64,000 bases of DNA from Apostichopus japonicus (Eukaryota > Echinodermata > Holothuroidea > Aspidochirotida > Stichopodidae). The notes beneath the pieces were generated by a model. It was given only the letters and a program-made list of their open reading frames with translations. It did not search any database and was not told the DNA's origin. Location of the stretch: contig NC_092567.1 in assembly GCF_037975245.1 (NCBI RefSeq), positions 6,880,714 to 6,944,713 on the forward strand, given 5' to 3'. The translations under genes were made by a program, and so were the position numbers. Shown here one piece after another: positions 12,010 to 22,615 of the stretch (positions are counted from its first letter, which is position 1; every line of letters begins with the position of its first letter).

Positions 12010-12830
12010 ATCCAATATTTCCTCCGGCGGTACTGCTGTCGGCATTCCGCTGGACTTACAAGCCAGCTGTAGTATCTATCGGTCCGTTAGCGGACCACCA
12101 GCCGTTGCCTAATAACGTATAAGCCCATGCAGCCGCACCTAAACCTGGCCTATAATACTACACAAAATCCAAGTATTCTTAATTATTCTCTCCACAGGAA
12201 CAAATATATACAAAAAGCACGGGTAAAATAGTTTAATAGAAATTCATCTTTAACTAAACTTTCACATTAAGACTTAAGATTTTGGACAGACCCGATGGTC
12301 AATGTGTATGTAAACTTGTGTAAATTGCTGAGTGACTTTCATAACATAATATTTGTGGGAAATTTTCTACGGCGTTACGCTGTCGGTCTGCTGTCGGAAT
12401 TCTGCTAGGTTTTTCCAAGCAACAATGTTTATCGGTCCGTTGGCGGACCTCCAGCGTGAAACCACCGGCTTGTTTACGACGTTGATACGCTGTTGGTCCG
12501 CTGTCGGCAATACGCTGGGTTTTTTTCCAAGCAGCAATGTCTATCGGTCCGTTGGCGGACCTCCAGCGTGTAACCGCCGGCTTTTTAACGACGTTGATAC
12601 GCTGTTGGTCCGCTGTCGGCAATACGCTGGGTTTTTCCAAGCAGCAATGTCTATCGGTCCGTTGGCGGACCTCCAGCGTGTAACCGCCGGCTTTTTTACG
12701 ACGTCGATACGCTGTTGGTCCGCTGTCGGCAATACGCTGGGTTTTTCCAAGCAGCAATGTCTATCGGTCCGTTGGCGGACCTCCAGCGTTTTACCGCCAG
12801 CGTTTTTACGCCAGCGGACCGCCAGTGTGA
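12010..12830. repeat. 110-bp GC-rich subterminal tandem repeat
   Basis: ATCGGTCCGTTGGCGGACC recurs at about 12431, 12543, 12653 and 12763, a period of 110-112 bp. Each unit carries the near-palindrome GGTCCGTTGGCGGACC plus TACGCTGTTGGTCCGCTGTCGGC. A degenerate outlier unit is at 12010-12110. It mirrors the GC-rich array at the other end of the 4687-12841 element. Overlapping open frames on both strands are repeat artefacts. Confidence 0.9.
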
Positions 12831-12841
12831 TGCGTACTGGG

Positions 12842-14830
12842 TACACAGTTGATATTTTGAGGCAAGTTGCAAATGGTATAGGGGAATATTTTCAAACTTA
12901 AGGGTCATGTGATCCGAGGTCACCAAAGGTCAATTAATGATAAAAAACTAGTATTTTTGCGATAACTTGAGAACAAATTGTCCATTAGGGTTGGGAGTTG
13001 CTTCAATGTAATCCAATTGTTGACCCGCATCTGGGTGACCCTTGACCTCAATTTGACCTCTGGTGACCTTTTCGTGTTTTGTGGATTTTTACAGTTCGAT
13101 GCTATTTTCAGATGTTAAAGGTACCTTCTGATCATAAATGTTAATAGGTTGACCCCCGTCTGACCTTCGTGTGCGAAGTTATACGAGGTCAAAGTTAATT
13201 TTCAGACATTTAGTGTAATAACTCCCAGTGCCGAGGTGTTACACAGTTGATATTTTGAGGCAAGTTGCAAATGGTATAGGGGAATATTTTCAAACTTAAT
13301 GGTCATGTGATCCGAGGTCACCAAAGGTCAATTAATGATAAAAAACTAGTATTTTTGCGATAACTTGAGAACAAATTGTCCATTAGGGTTGGGAGTTGCT
13401 TCAATGTAATCCAATTGTCGACCCGCATCTGGATGACCCTTGACCTCAATTTGACCTCTGGTGACCTTTTCGTGTTTTGTGGATTTTAACAGTTTCGATG
13501 CTATTTTCAGATGTTAAAGGTACCTTCTGATCATAAATGTTAATGGGTTGACCCCCGTCTGACCTTCGTGTGCGAAGTTATATGAGGTCAAAGTTAATTT
13601 TCAGACATTTAGTGTAATAACTCCCAGTGCCGAGGTGTTACACAGTTGATATTTTGAGGCAAGTTGCAAATGGTATAGGGGAATATTTTCAAACTTAAGG
13701 GTCATGTGATCCGAGGTCACCAAAGGTCAATTAATGATAAAAAACTAGTATTTTTGCGATAACTTGAGAACAAATTGTCCATTAGGGTTGGGAGTTGCTT
13801 CAATGTAATCCAATTGTTGACCCACATCTGGGTGACCCTTGACCTCAATTTGACCTCTGGTGACCTTTTCGTGTTTTGTGGATTTTTACAGTTTCGATGC
13901 TATTTTCAGATGTTAAAGGTACCTTCTGATCATAAATGTTAATGGGTTGACCCCCGTCTGACCTTCGTGTGCGAAGTTATATGAGGTCAAAGTTAATTTT
14001 CAGACATTTAGTGTAATAACTCCCAGTGCCGAGGTGTTACACAGTTGATATTTTGAGGCAAGTTGCAAATGGTATAGGGGAATATTTTCAAACTTAAGGG
14101 TCATGTGATCCGAGGTCACCAAAGGTCAATTAATGATAAAAAACTAGTATTTTTGCGATAACTTGAGAACAAATTGTCCATTAGGGTTGGGAGTTGCTTC
14201 AATGTAATCCAATTGTTGACCCGCATCTGGGTGACCCTTGACCTCAATTTGACCTCTGGTGACCTTTTCGTGTTTTGTGGATTTTTACAGTTTCGATGCT
14301 ATTTTCAGATGTTAAAGGTACCTTCTGATCATAAATGTCAATGTGTTGACCCCCATGTGACCTTCGTGTGCGAAGTTATATGAGGTCAAAGTTAATTTTC
14401 AGACATTTAATGCAATAACTCCCAGTTCTAAGGTGTGACAAGGTTTATTTTTTTGGACAAGTTGCAAATGGTATAGGGGAATATTTTCAGACTTAACGGT
14501 CATGTGGTCCAACGTCACCAAAGGTCAGCTAATGTTAAAAAAGTAGTATTTTGGGGGGAGAAAATGGGCACATAAAAAATGTTTGAATTTTTACAGTCAT
14601 GCTCTATTTAGGTCTCACCGATCAAAAATGTCAATTGGTTGACCTTCGGGTGACCTTTGTGTGTGACGTTATAATGTATACAAGTTCAAAGTTAATTTTT
14701 TTTAATTTAATGCAAGTAAATCTCAATGCCAAGGTGTGACATGGTTGATATTTTGGGACAAGTTGTGAATGGGGTGGTGGAACATTTTGAAACTTAAAGG
14801 TCATGTCATCTGAGGTCACCAATATTATCA
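12842..14830. repeat. ~400-bp satellite array, right block
   Basis: GGGTTGGGAGTTGC recurs at about 12991, 13388, 13788 and 14186 (spacing 397-400 bp). Units are nearly identical to the last units of the left block, and the array picks up mid-unit at TACACAG. The final ~450 bp (14390-14830) diverge in the same way as the outer, degenerate part of the left block, as expected if divergent edge units flank a homogenised centre. Confidence 0.9.
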
Positions 14831-15332
14831 TATCTGTTGACACGCTTGTAGGTCTCTTATATTTCTTACATTTTCGACACCATATTTAGATCTCAAAAGT
14901 GCCTTTTGATCCAAAATCCAATCACATTTTGTGATCACAAAAGTGTTGGCTATAGTGTTGGTTACTTTATGGGAACATGTAGGACCACAATTACTTGGAC
15001 TATTTGAGCCCAATCTTGCTTGATAATATTATGTGTATTGTCATATACCCCAAGCAAGGAACCACAGTGCCCTTGGGCTCTTGTTCATTTCCAAATGAGA
15101 AAAAAAAACTCATTTGGAGCACCAAATTGCATCTAAGGCCAGGTATATATTCAAAATTATTTACAAAATGGAGTGGGTGTTGAAGTGTGCTATATTGCAC
15201 CAAATTGCATCTGAGGCCACCTGGAAATGCAAAAAAAAAAATCCAAAGGGGAGGGGGACACCCCTCCCCCAGGCCGGGCATCAGTCTCCAGCCCCCCACT
15301 CAAAAATACCTTCCTACGCCACTGTAAACGTT

Positions 15333-16228
15333 GTTATTAACAATGAACAAATTAAGATTCAACCATGACAGTACCATATATGTAGAAGACCAACAAAACA
15401 ATAAAATCCATTTAGAAATCGAATGATGGCTTTTGAAAGAAGGTCCAATACACCCTAGAAATCTCTACCAGACAGGGGAGGAGAAGGTGATATTACATTC
15501 AGAATTTACAACCGTTCTAGCTATTGTAGTGCGCATGCACGCTACATGTATTGAGAAAACTAGCCCGCTCCATCATCCGCATGGCTAGCTTGTGAATGCC
15601 GGCTGAACATACACTCTTCATAGCAATCTCAAACTCACAGGTTTGCCACGCAGGAAAAAAATCCAGACCCAGATTAGCAAAGAACTGTTGCGGCAAACAG
15701 TTAATTCTGCACTGGCACACGTAAAGAACAAAGATCCCCCTGAGTAGAATACTTCTTCAAAACAATACGTAAAATTCTCTACTTTGGTTCGAAATTCTCG
15801 AATTGAACAAGATAGGTAACAGTTGAACGTATTTGATTTAAAAAACATCTTGCAAACAAAGTCGCCAGCAACAAATGTTAATCGTATTTTTCCGCAGCGA
15901 CACACGATCGGTGTTATTTGCACAAACAGCTAACCCGTAATGGTATGGTATTATATAATACACACTACACAGTCACAGTTTCCACAGCTAGCTGCTCTGT
16001 ACGCAGGCCTATATGGCGTATATCACATGTCTTGAATTATGAATCAGGGCCAGGAAATCGACCAAGGATTTTTTAATACACCGGAGGGTGTTACATTTGC
16101 TCAATAATAGACTAGTTCTACATTGTATTCGTTAGATTAATCATGCATCAGGCCTTCGGTGTAAATCACCGTATGTTCGTAAAATTTCGCTAACTAGGCG
16201 AGGATCATAGAATTTGAAGTAGGGAGAA
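15333..16228. other. host segment, duplicated at 26041-26180, otherwise featureless
   Basis: 15333-15480 matches 26045-26180 (GATTCAACCATG/AG, AAATCGAATGATGGCT/TTGCT, GAAAGAAGG/GAAGGAAGGTCCA, ACACCCTAG). The rest shows no clear gene; a minus-strand open frame at 15618-15923 has no recognisable domain. Confidence 0.45.
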
Positions 16229-16236
16229 TGACGTCA
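16229..16236. promoter_or_regulatory. CRE/ATF palindrome TGACGTCA
   Basis: A perfect 8-bp cAMP-response-element palindrome, 131 bp upstream of the candidate ATG at 16368. Its position suits a promoter-proximal site. One 8-mer is weak evidence alone. Confidence 0.35.
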
Positions 16237-16367
16237 TGCGATATATACCGAAGCCACTCATCGTACTAGTGGCGCTTTGCTTGTACGAGAAGACAATAAC
16301 GGAGCGTAATACAAACACTAAGTCTTTGACATAACTAAAGTGATAAAGTTGACATTAATCACTCGAA

Positions 16368-16410
16368 ATGGTGATATCGTGCGCCGCATTTGGATGCCAA
16401 AAATGTGGCA
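16368..16410 (+). CDS. possible first exon of a THAP-type zinc-finger protein
   Basis: Starting at the ATG the frame reads MVISCAAFGCQKCG, then a possible GT donor (GCA followed by GTAGTC at 16411). THAP domains start at the protein N terminus with M-x(3)-C-[AS]-[AV]-[YF]-G-C, which fits here (C5, C10). The first coding exon of THAP genes is often this short. I did not find the following exon with the W, CxxH and AVPTIF elements between 16420 and 17700. If no splice occurs the frame stops after 17 codons. It could equally be chance or a remnant. Confidence 0.3.
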
Positions 16411-17727
16411 GTAGTCTGTAGTTCCTAGGTAATTCTTAGGAAGCGATAGTAGAAGCAATTACATAGGTATCTTATTACTTTATTAGCGTCGTCTGCTCAG
16501 CAGCTGTATTAATATTCACTGGACCCTGGATATAGTTAGCCTAGGCCCTAGACCGGCTACGGATGCGATATGACTAAAGCCTAATAACAAAAATGTTAAC
16601 ACCTCATTTTACTTAAAGCTGTATCCCTAACGATAGATCAACATGCCAGAATAACATGAGATGACGGTTATGATGTCCTGGGCTTATCACTTACAATGTA
16701 ATACTAGGAAAATAGGTTACTATACCCACTTTGCAACATTAAACTGGAAACTACATGCACAGGCTAATATGGAAGTATTACACTAAGGCTATAGGTGTGT
16801 GCTGTAACGGGGTGGGGAGGACGGAGGCATGCTTTTTCACGGCATTTTTCAGGGACAACTATATGACACTATTTGAGTGGATCACTAAAATAATACAAGC
16901 AGGATGAAATGTTTGCCATATGCCTCTCAGATACCGGAATGACACTTTCCATACAATGAAAGTTGCACAAACACTCCACTTACTCGAGTCATTTGAGGAG
17001 AGAAAAAAATGTTTTCAAAGTTGGTTCTTACGTCAGGAGTATATATAGTACTTAACACTCTGGTCGCAATAACATGTCTCTGTTGTGCAAAGTACACCTA
17101 CTCTTTCGAAAAACGGGTAAAATCAAATTCAGTCTTACAAATGATCTGGCTTTTTGGCGTACACTGCAAAGCGCCTTCATTATATTTCAAGGCTTCACTG
17201 CTTAAACAAGCGGCGATAAACTGTGTCAGCATTCTTCCTAATTCAATTGCTATGACGAGGATACAGTAACGTTACCATGTTGTTCAAGATGACCAATCAG
17301 TGTCCAGGACATGTATTCTCTGTCAGGTCCGGAACATGCGTGAGTCGTTCTTTGACAACCGTTAATGAGCTTGGTTGTCCGGATAATATGTGATGGTGTA
17401 GACCTAACTTCTTAGCTATATGTCAGGCGATTGCTAGTTAGAGTACTGTTAAGAAATATATCCAACCTTTGGTCTACGTTAAAGGACCAAACGCCGAACT
17501 CATTTATTCGTGACCGAAATAACGTCAAAAAGGTTGCGGTAATGAAGACTCCTCCATTGAATATCAACAATTAACTAAATTTCACCTTCACCGCGCACTT
17601 CAATGACACGTATTTGTCCACAGTTGTTCTATAGTTATTTGGAAATTTGATCACATATGCAGACTGGATGTAACATTTACCTTCCATACACGACATCCGT
17701 GTATGTGGCTTTTGCTGATTTTGTGTA
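16411..17727. other. no gene seen
   Basis: Mixed-composition sequence without a recognisable motif. A plus-strand open frame at 17009-17269 (86 codons, ATG start) is partly hydrophobic but has no family signature, and I do not treat it as a gene. Confidence 0.4.
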
Positions 17728-17990
17728 TCAAGGGTGACCGGACAACTCTCCCTGGACAATTACCCCCCGGAGAATTACCTCTCTGGACAAGTCCCCCCGG
17801 ACAATTCCCACCCAGATAATTACCACCCGGACAATTCCAATCCCAGAAAACTCCCCCCCCCCCCGGACAAATCCTTTCCACTATGCCTTCAACAGTCGAC
17901 TCCTTACCGGACAATTACCCTCGGATAATTACCCTCCGGGACAATTTCCCTCCTGGGCAATTTCCCCCGGACAGTTGGCCCACATATAAT
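17728..17990 (+). repeat. CCGGACAATT minisatellite
   Basis: About 13 degenerate units of 14-20 bp built on CCCCGGACAATTCCC. The same family appears at 21076-21265 on the opposite strand with a shared outer edge (GTATCAAGGGTGACCGGACA versus GATACGGTTCCCGGACA). The two arrays are thus inverted relative to each other, about 3.1 kb apart. Confidence 0.85.
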
Positions 17991-18579
17991 TGTCAATCGG
18001 GAGAACCCAATTGGGACGATTTTGTAACGCTACTTACCAATAAAAACTGTGCGTGTGTACGATAGTGTTTTATAGTAGCACAACCAACAGGCCCAACTCA
18101 CCTGAGAAAAAGATAATCGCGAGGTTACTGATACGAACAATGTGTATCTTTGTGCGGATATATTGATTTATTTCCGTTTTCTGTGTGTTAACCATGGCTG
18201 CCCTGTAGAGAGTGACTTTTGCTTCATTATTCCACATACAGGTGTGAGATATTGGTATACTTTGGTCTACTTACATAGAGCTCTGAATTACCTCTTTCGT
18301 CCTGTCACGCTACCAATGTAATACTTTTGCAATGTAGTGAAACATATGAACACCGTTGAATTGAAAAGCTTAAATAGCAAAACGACTGTATTTTAGGAGA
18401 CAAAGTACCAAAACACTTTTTTGTTTCGCGTGCATTGTGTATACTATAGCTACTATGAAAATATTTTGGGCGTCAAGTTAGTAAATTTGTGGAAAATAGA
18501 TTTGGCTCGCTTCGCGCGCATTGTTGCTGTGAGAATTATTTACTCTTTCCACATGCATGTTAGCTGGATTACCTTAACA

Positions 18580-19370
18580 TTTTCTGCCCACTTCGCAGTC
18601 ACGCACGTGTGTGTCTGTCTTTGTTTTAGTGACGCCAGCTTGTAATCACGATGACTGATGCAAGATCCGATCGGTCTCATATACTTGGTGGGTATGTTAC
18701 CAATAGTGAGTAGATGGTCCCTATCGTTTTTGGGGGCCAATCTCATTAATATTCATAAGTAGACGGACTCCTTATCTCGGCAACCGAATGGCCGATTTTG
18801 TTCATACTTGTTTAGTGGCATTGGTGGGAGGTGCCGAGGGGCGGAGCGAAATGTAATTTCGTTGAAAGATGCTCGTAATCACTCTTAGTCAATGACGCAG
18901 GGTTTGATCATTCCCATACTTGGGTGGTGGATTACCCAGAGTGAGTAAGTATTCCCTATTGTTTGTGGTTCCAATCTCATTAATATTCCTGAGTGGGCGG
19001 GGCTTCGAACAATTTCTTTAAATGCTAATATCTCGGCAACCGTCTTTCCGATTTTGTTCAAACTTCTTTGGTGGCATTGGTGGGAGATGGGGAAAATGTG
19101 TAGGTTATAAACCTACTTCATCTCATCAATATTCATGAGGGGCGTGGCCAAATGTGATTTCGCTGAAAATTGCTCAGAACCACTTTTTGATTCCTTGCCA
19201 GAGGCAAAAGGAAGATGTGCAGGCATGCATGTGTGTGTGTGTGTCTATGACGCCTATTGTAACCACTCTAAGTGGATGACGCAAGTTCAGATCGTTATAA
19301 TACTTCGGCGGTGGATTACCCATATTAAACATATGATTCTTATTGTTTTTGGTTAAAGTCAAATGTCACC
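18580..19370 (+). repeat. dispersed repeat with ~250-bp internal units
   Basis: The motifs ATCTCATTAATATTC, TATCTCGGCAACCG, GATTTTGTTCA and GGTGGCATTGGTGGGAG occur at least twice in the same order. The right part contains CCTTGCCAGAGGCAAAAGGAAG plus a GT stretch, resembling 1845-2060. The organisation resembles the outer part of the GGTCA satellite, so both may come from one repeat family. No coding content. Confidence 0.7.
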
Positions 19371-19843
19371 TTAGGTCAACAGAGGTAGGTCAAACAATTA
19401 TATCTGGCTTCAAATCCAAAGGCAATGAATCACGAAGCTCTAGATTCTTGTTATGCATTATAGCCAGCTACACTACATTCCCGGCCCGTAGCATTTATGT
19501 AGTGTTACGGTCAGAAATTTCCAGAAAGGGAGTTGGGTCCAACATGTGATGAAATGTAGTGAGATATGTTAATAAGGAAGTGTGCTTACATGCAACATGG
19601 GGCAATATTTTGCCATTTTTTGTAGTAAAGTGTCTTCATTATTTAGCCAACATTTCCAAGCACCCCCCCCCCTCCCCATCTCTGCACACGCTCTGATGAT
19701 GCATTCAACAGTAGCATACTTCAGTAAGTCAGGGGCGTGATAAAAATACTGATGGTGTTTGTTTATTCAACAGTATCATACTGTTTATCATCTTTGTGAT
19801 ATCTGTTTTACAAGCTATTTGAAAGGATTGCCTAGCAAAGAAC

Positions 19844-19983
19844 CAGTGGCATAGTTAGGGGCGCAATGGTATAGGGGCGCCCAAATGTGGTTTGGGCCCG
19901 TATAAACTGAACTAAAACTGTTGACATGGGGCGAAGTTTGCCCCCCCCCCCCCCGATCGCCATTAATGCCCAATACGCTACTA
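19844..19983. mobile_element. 140-bp hAT-like MITE
   Basis: Left end CAGTGGCATAGTTAGGGG; right end, inverted, TAGTAGCGTATTGGGC. Flanks CAAAGAAC (19836-19843) and CAAAGAAT (19984-19991) match at 7 of 8 positions. A C run of about 14 lies inside. Too short to encode anything. Confidence 0.7.
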
Positions 19984-20260
19984 CAAAGAATTGAAGTCTA
20001 ATATTACTTCGCGTTCTCAAAGTAAATCACTGAAGCTGCATAAAGAACTACCATACTACAGTATATTAAAGCTGCGATGACAGAAAAGATAATCGCGCGT
20101 AGCGCGACATTTTTTCAAATCTGGATTTAACCATTTACCACACTAAATATAATATCATATCGTCTCTGCTTAAAACAGCCTGATTTCGTTCAATCCGCCT
20201 CATTTTTTAGTTTTGATGACGTCACATTGAGTCATATCTAGGTTTTGACATTATAGGTAC

Positions 20261-20804
20261 AAACCTGTCAACCTGTTTGACTCCAAAATAGGGAGAATAA
20301 CATTTTTCAGGGCCAAAAAACAGGGGGAAAATAGGGAGGTTGGTAATTTTCAACTGAAATGATATAAATACTCCTAAATAAGTATAGTCTACTTATGCAA
20401 TACAATGAGAGAATCATCCAATCAGTGTTTCTTGTTGTAGTTTACAGCAGCTCGCTTCGCTTTCTACAGGGTTTCTATAATAGGCTTCCATTTGAAACAG
20501 GGACAGTGGACTCTGGGTACTGTGACTGTGACTTAATGGCTAGTATGCTAGATAGAGTCCCATCAAGCTTGAGACTTGACCGACTGTCTGTCTTGTTCTT
20601 GCGAACTACACTGAATATAGCCTTTCCTGTTCAGAGTTACTGTGGGGAATTACTAAGCATAGGACTAATTGTTGGCTATTTTCAGAAATATCGCAAGTGT
20701 AGAACTTAGAAAAACCGGGAGAATAGAATATGAAACCGGGAGGCCGGGAGATTCGGGTAAAAACCGGGAGTCTCCCGGTAAAACCGGGAGAGTTGACAGG
20801 TATG
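20261..20804 (+). mobile_element. 544-bp inverted-repeat element with CTGTCAAC ends
   Basis: Inverted ends ACCTGTCAAC and GTTGACAGGT, flanked by the direct repeat TAGGTAC (20254-20260 and 20805-20811; 7 of 8 if extended one base). Internal marks are GGGAGAATAACATTTTTCAGGG near the left and the ACCGGGAGTCTCCCGGT palindrome near the right. A related copy lies inverted at 45871-46758. An open frame at 20395-20709 has no known domain. Confidence 0.75.
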
Positions 20805-21075
20805 TAGGTACGTCAAAGTATATTTTCAATAAGCCAGTTTGATTGTCTGTGGTCATGTTTCTATCTTCCTGTAAGATATGTTGAGGGTATAAAACCAATC
20901 GTTAATGAGCTTTCACAGAGCCTCAAAATAATCGTTTGCGTCCATTTTGAATTCGTGTTAATTGGATATAATATTCAGTGGGGACACGACAACAATATGA
21001 AAAAAAGGAAATCTCCTGTTGCAGTTAGTTCTAGGTTCACTTCCATTTTGAATGAACTAAAAGCCTAAACCCTGC

Positions 21076-21265
21076 CTACATCGGCTGCCCATCAATCGTC
21101 GAATTTCCAAGGAGGGGATTGTCCTGGTGAATTTGTCCGGGGGGGGGGGGGGTTGTCCGGGGGAAGTTGTCATAGTTGGGAATTGTACGGAGTGGGAATT
21201 CTCCGAGGGGGGGGGGGGTAATCGTCAGGGGAATTCGTCCAGGGGGGAGTTGTCCGGGAACCGTA
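21076..21265 (-). repeat. CCGGACAATT minisatellite, inverted copy
   Basis: Reverse-strand counterpart of 17728-17990, with GAATTGTCCGGGG words and two long G runs (about 21138-21151 and 21210-21221). The shared edge with the other array suggests they were copied as a unit rather than arising separately. Confidence 0.8.
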
Positions 21266-22297
21266 TCAAGTATTATCATATGCCGTTTATATAACCAGAA
21301 TGAAACATGTAAGGTACTGTTAGCTTCAGAATATTATTTCGTTATCTGTTTTAGAAAAGGCCAATTATTAGGGACAATATATTTTTATCTTGATTGCCCT
21401 TTACAGGTACCCTAAAAAGTTCATCGGGACGCATCTAAAATATGTCCCTCTTTTCGAAAAAAACTTGAATCTTCGTTATCCGTCTTTTTAAAGCCAGATG
21501 ATGTAATACGTAATGGAACTGAAACATCTTATCTTCAATCTTTAAAAGATATCTAGTCATATATCGTAATAATGATAATATCAACTAAATATGAAACAAT
21601 TATACGATACCACTGGGTAAACTTCGTAAGATCTTTGTATTTGTTTGTTGTGTAAACAGTGACTGTGATACAACGGTAGTAAAGTATACGTTACAAATTT
21701 AGTTTGTGGTGCAGGCTAAGTAAATAGCGATAATAATAGGCAAGCAAGTTCCTGATTACGAAAGGGAGGTTAGATGTTAAAATATATGTTCATATTAATA
21801 TAGTAAGGTTATGATAACGAAATATAGATACGAGAATAAGTATATTCATATTAAGAAGCAAAAAACAAACAACCTTTAAAGTACGGGAAGCCCTGTTATT
21901 TGAAAAGTCCCCTTTTCTCATGTTCTGATATGTAACTTGTGAAACACGTTTCGTTTTTTTTATGGAAATCACTGGTTTATACGACTGAAAATCATCTATT
22001 CCTTTAGTAGTTTATCATCAAATGACAATAGATGACACATTATTGATTTAAATGTTACTGTAAGCTGAACTTTGAGCCGAGTTTAACACAGTGTTTTCAT
22101 CAAGCCAATGTTTGTCAAGTCAAGTCACAAGTCTTTCGCTCATGTCACGCGTATAACAGCAGCTTATATAGTCATTCTAGACGTAAGCCTAATGATAATC
22201 AACGACATCTTTATCAAGTGCTTCGGGTCCTGTGAATGTCGTGTTTCAGTGAGCTCTTGTTACAATGCTATGGAGGCAATTCTTATCTACAAGAGTA
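21266..22297. other. no gene seen
   Basis: AT-rich sequence without recognisable exons, repeats or structured elements. Confidence 0.4.
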
Positions 22298-22615
22298 GTC
22301 ATATACACTGGGCAGCAACTGAAGTAATATTGTACCATTATGGAGGGCAGGAGCAGAGGGGTAGCTAGGGGAGGAGGATAGGCCCTCAAGTATTTGTCTG
22401 CCACCCCCAGTCATATACACTGGGCAGTAACTGAACTTCAGTGTAAAACCGGTGTACTTTCACTCTCTCAATACGCAAATATGACGTTAATACAAAATCA
22501 AAGATTTATTTACTCTGTACAGAGACTAATCTTGTATCATAATGGAGGGCAGTGGAGGAGCAGAAGGGTAGCTACAAGAGGGGAGTAGACACTCAAATAT
22601 ATGTCTGCCACCCCT
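22298..22615 (+). repeat. imperfect direct duplication
   Basis: The block GTCATATACACTGGGCAG...ACTGAA is present at 22298 and 22411. The following GGAGGGCAG...GGGTAGCTA...CTCAA...TGTCTGCCACCCC block is at 22340-22410 and again at 22541-22615. The second copy contains an extra ~90 bp. No coding potential recognised. Confidence 0.7.

Larger units (their letters stand above)
4687..12841. mobile_element. 8.2 kb terminal-inverted-repeat element inserted at TA inside the satellite
   Basis: The satellite reads GTGTTACACAG in intact units. Here it is split into GTGTTA (ending 4686) and TACACAG (starting 12842), giving a TA target duplication. Both ends begin CCCAG when read inward, and about 31 bp align with roughly two thirds identity, sharing CCCAG, CATCA and GCGGTCC. 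GC-rich subterminal arrays lie just inside both ends (4700-5190 and 12010-12830). The interior contains DUF4806-type exons on the minus strand (8523-9224) and later insertions. I saw no transposase. The TA duplication and subterminal arrays would fit a CACTA/Mirage/Chapaev-type or Tc1-like element, but the superfamily is not assigned. Confidence 0.7.
1712..15324 (+). mobile_element. 13.6 kb composite insertion with hAT-like ends and 8-bp target duplication
   Basis: Flanked by the perfect 8-bp direct repeat TAAACGTT (1704-1711 and 15325-15332). Left end AAAGGGCGTAGGAACC; right end, read inward, CAGTGGCGTAGGAAGG; so the shared inverted core is GGCGTAGGAA. An 8-bp duplication and GGCGTAG-type ends are typical of hAT-superfamily non-autonomous elements. 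The uninterrupted counterpart at 26010-26180 works as an empty site, which supports insertion. The ends match the 295-bp MITE at 10278-10572, but here the interior has been filled by ~400-bp satellite units, which are in turn interrupted by the element at 4687-12841. No transposase was seen in its own sequence, so mobility would need a transposase supplied from elsewhere. Confidence 0.75.

Noticed and set aside
12299-12926. Open frames of 76-182 codons on both strands
   Set aside because: Artefacts of the 110-bp GC-rich tandem repeat.
3225-14383. Near-identical 69-codon open frames at 3225-3434 and 14174-14383
   Set aside because: They are the same satellite unit, start with non-ATG codons and show no sign of coding constraint.
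17728-17990. CRISPR-like spacing of short repeats
   Set aside because: Units are degenerate, 14-20 bp, without unique spacers, in a eukaryotic context; it is a minisatellite.
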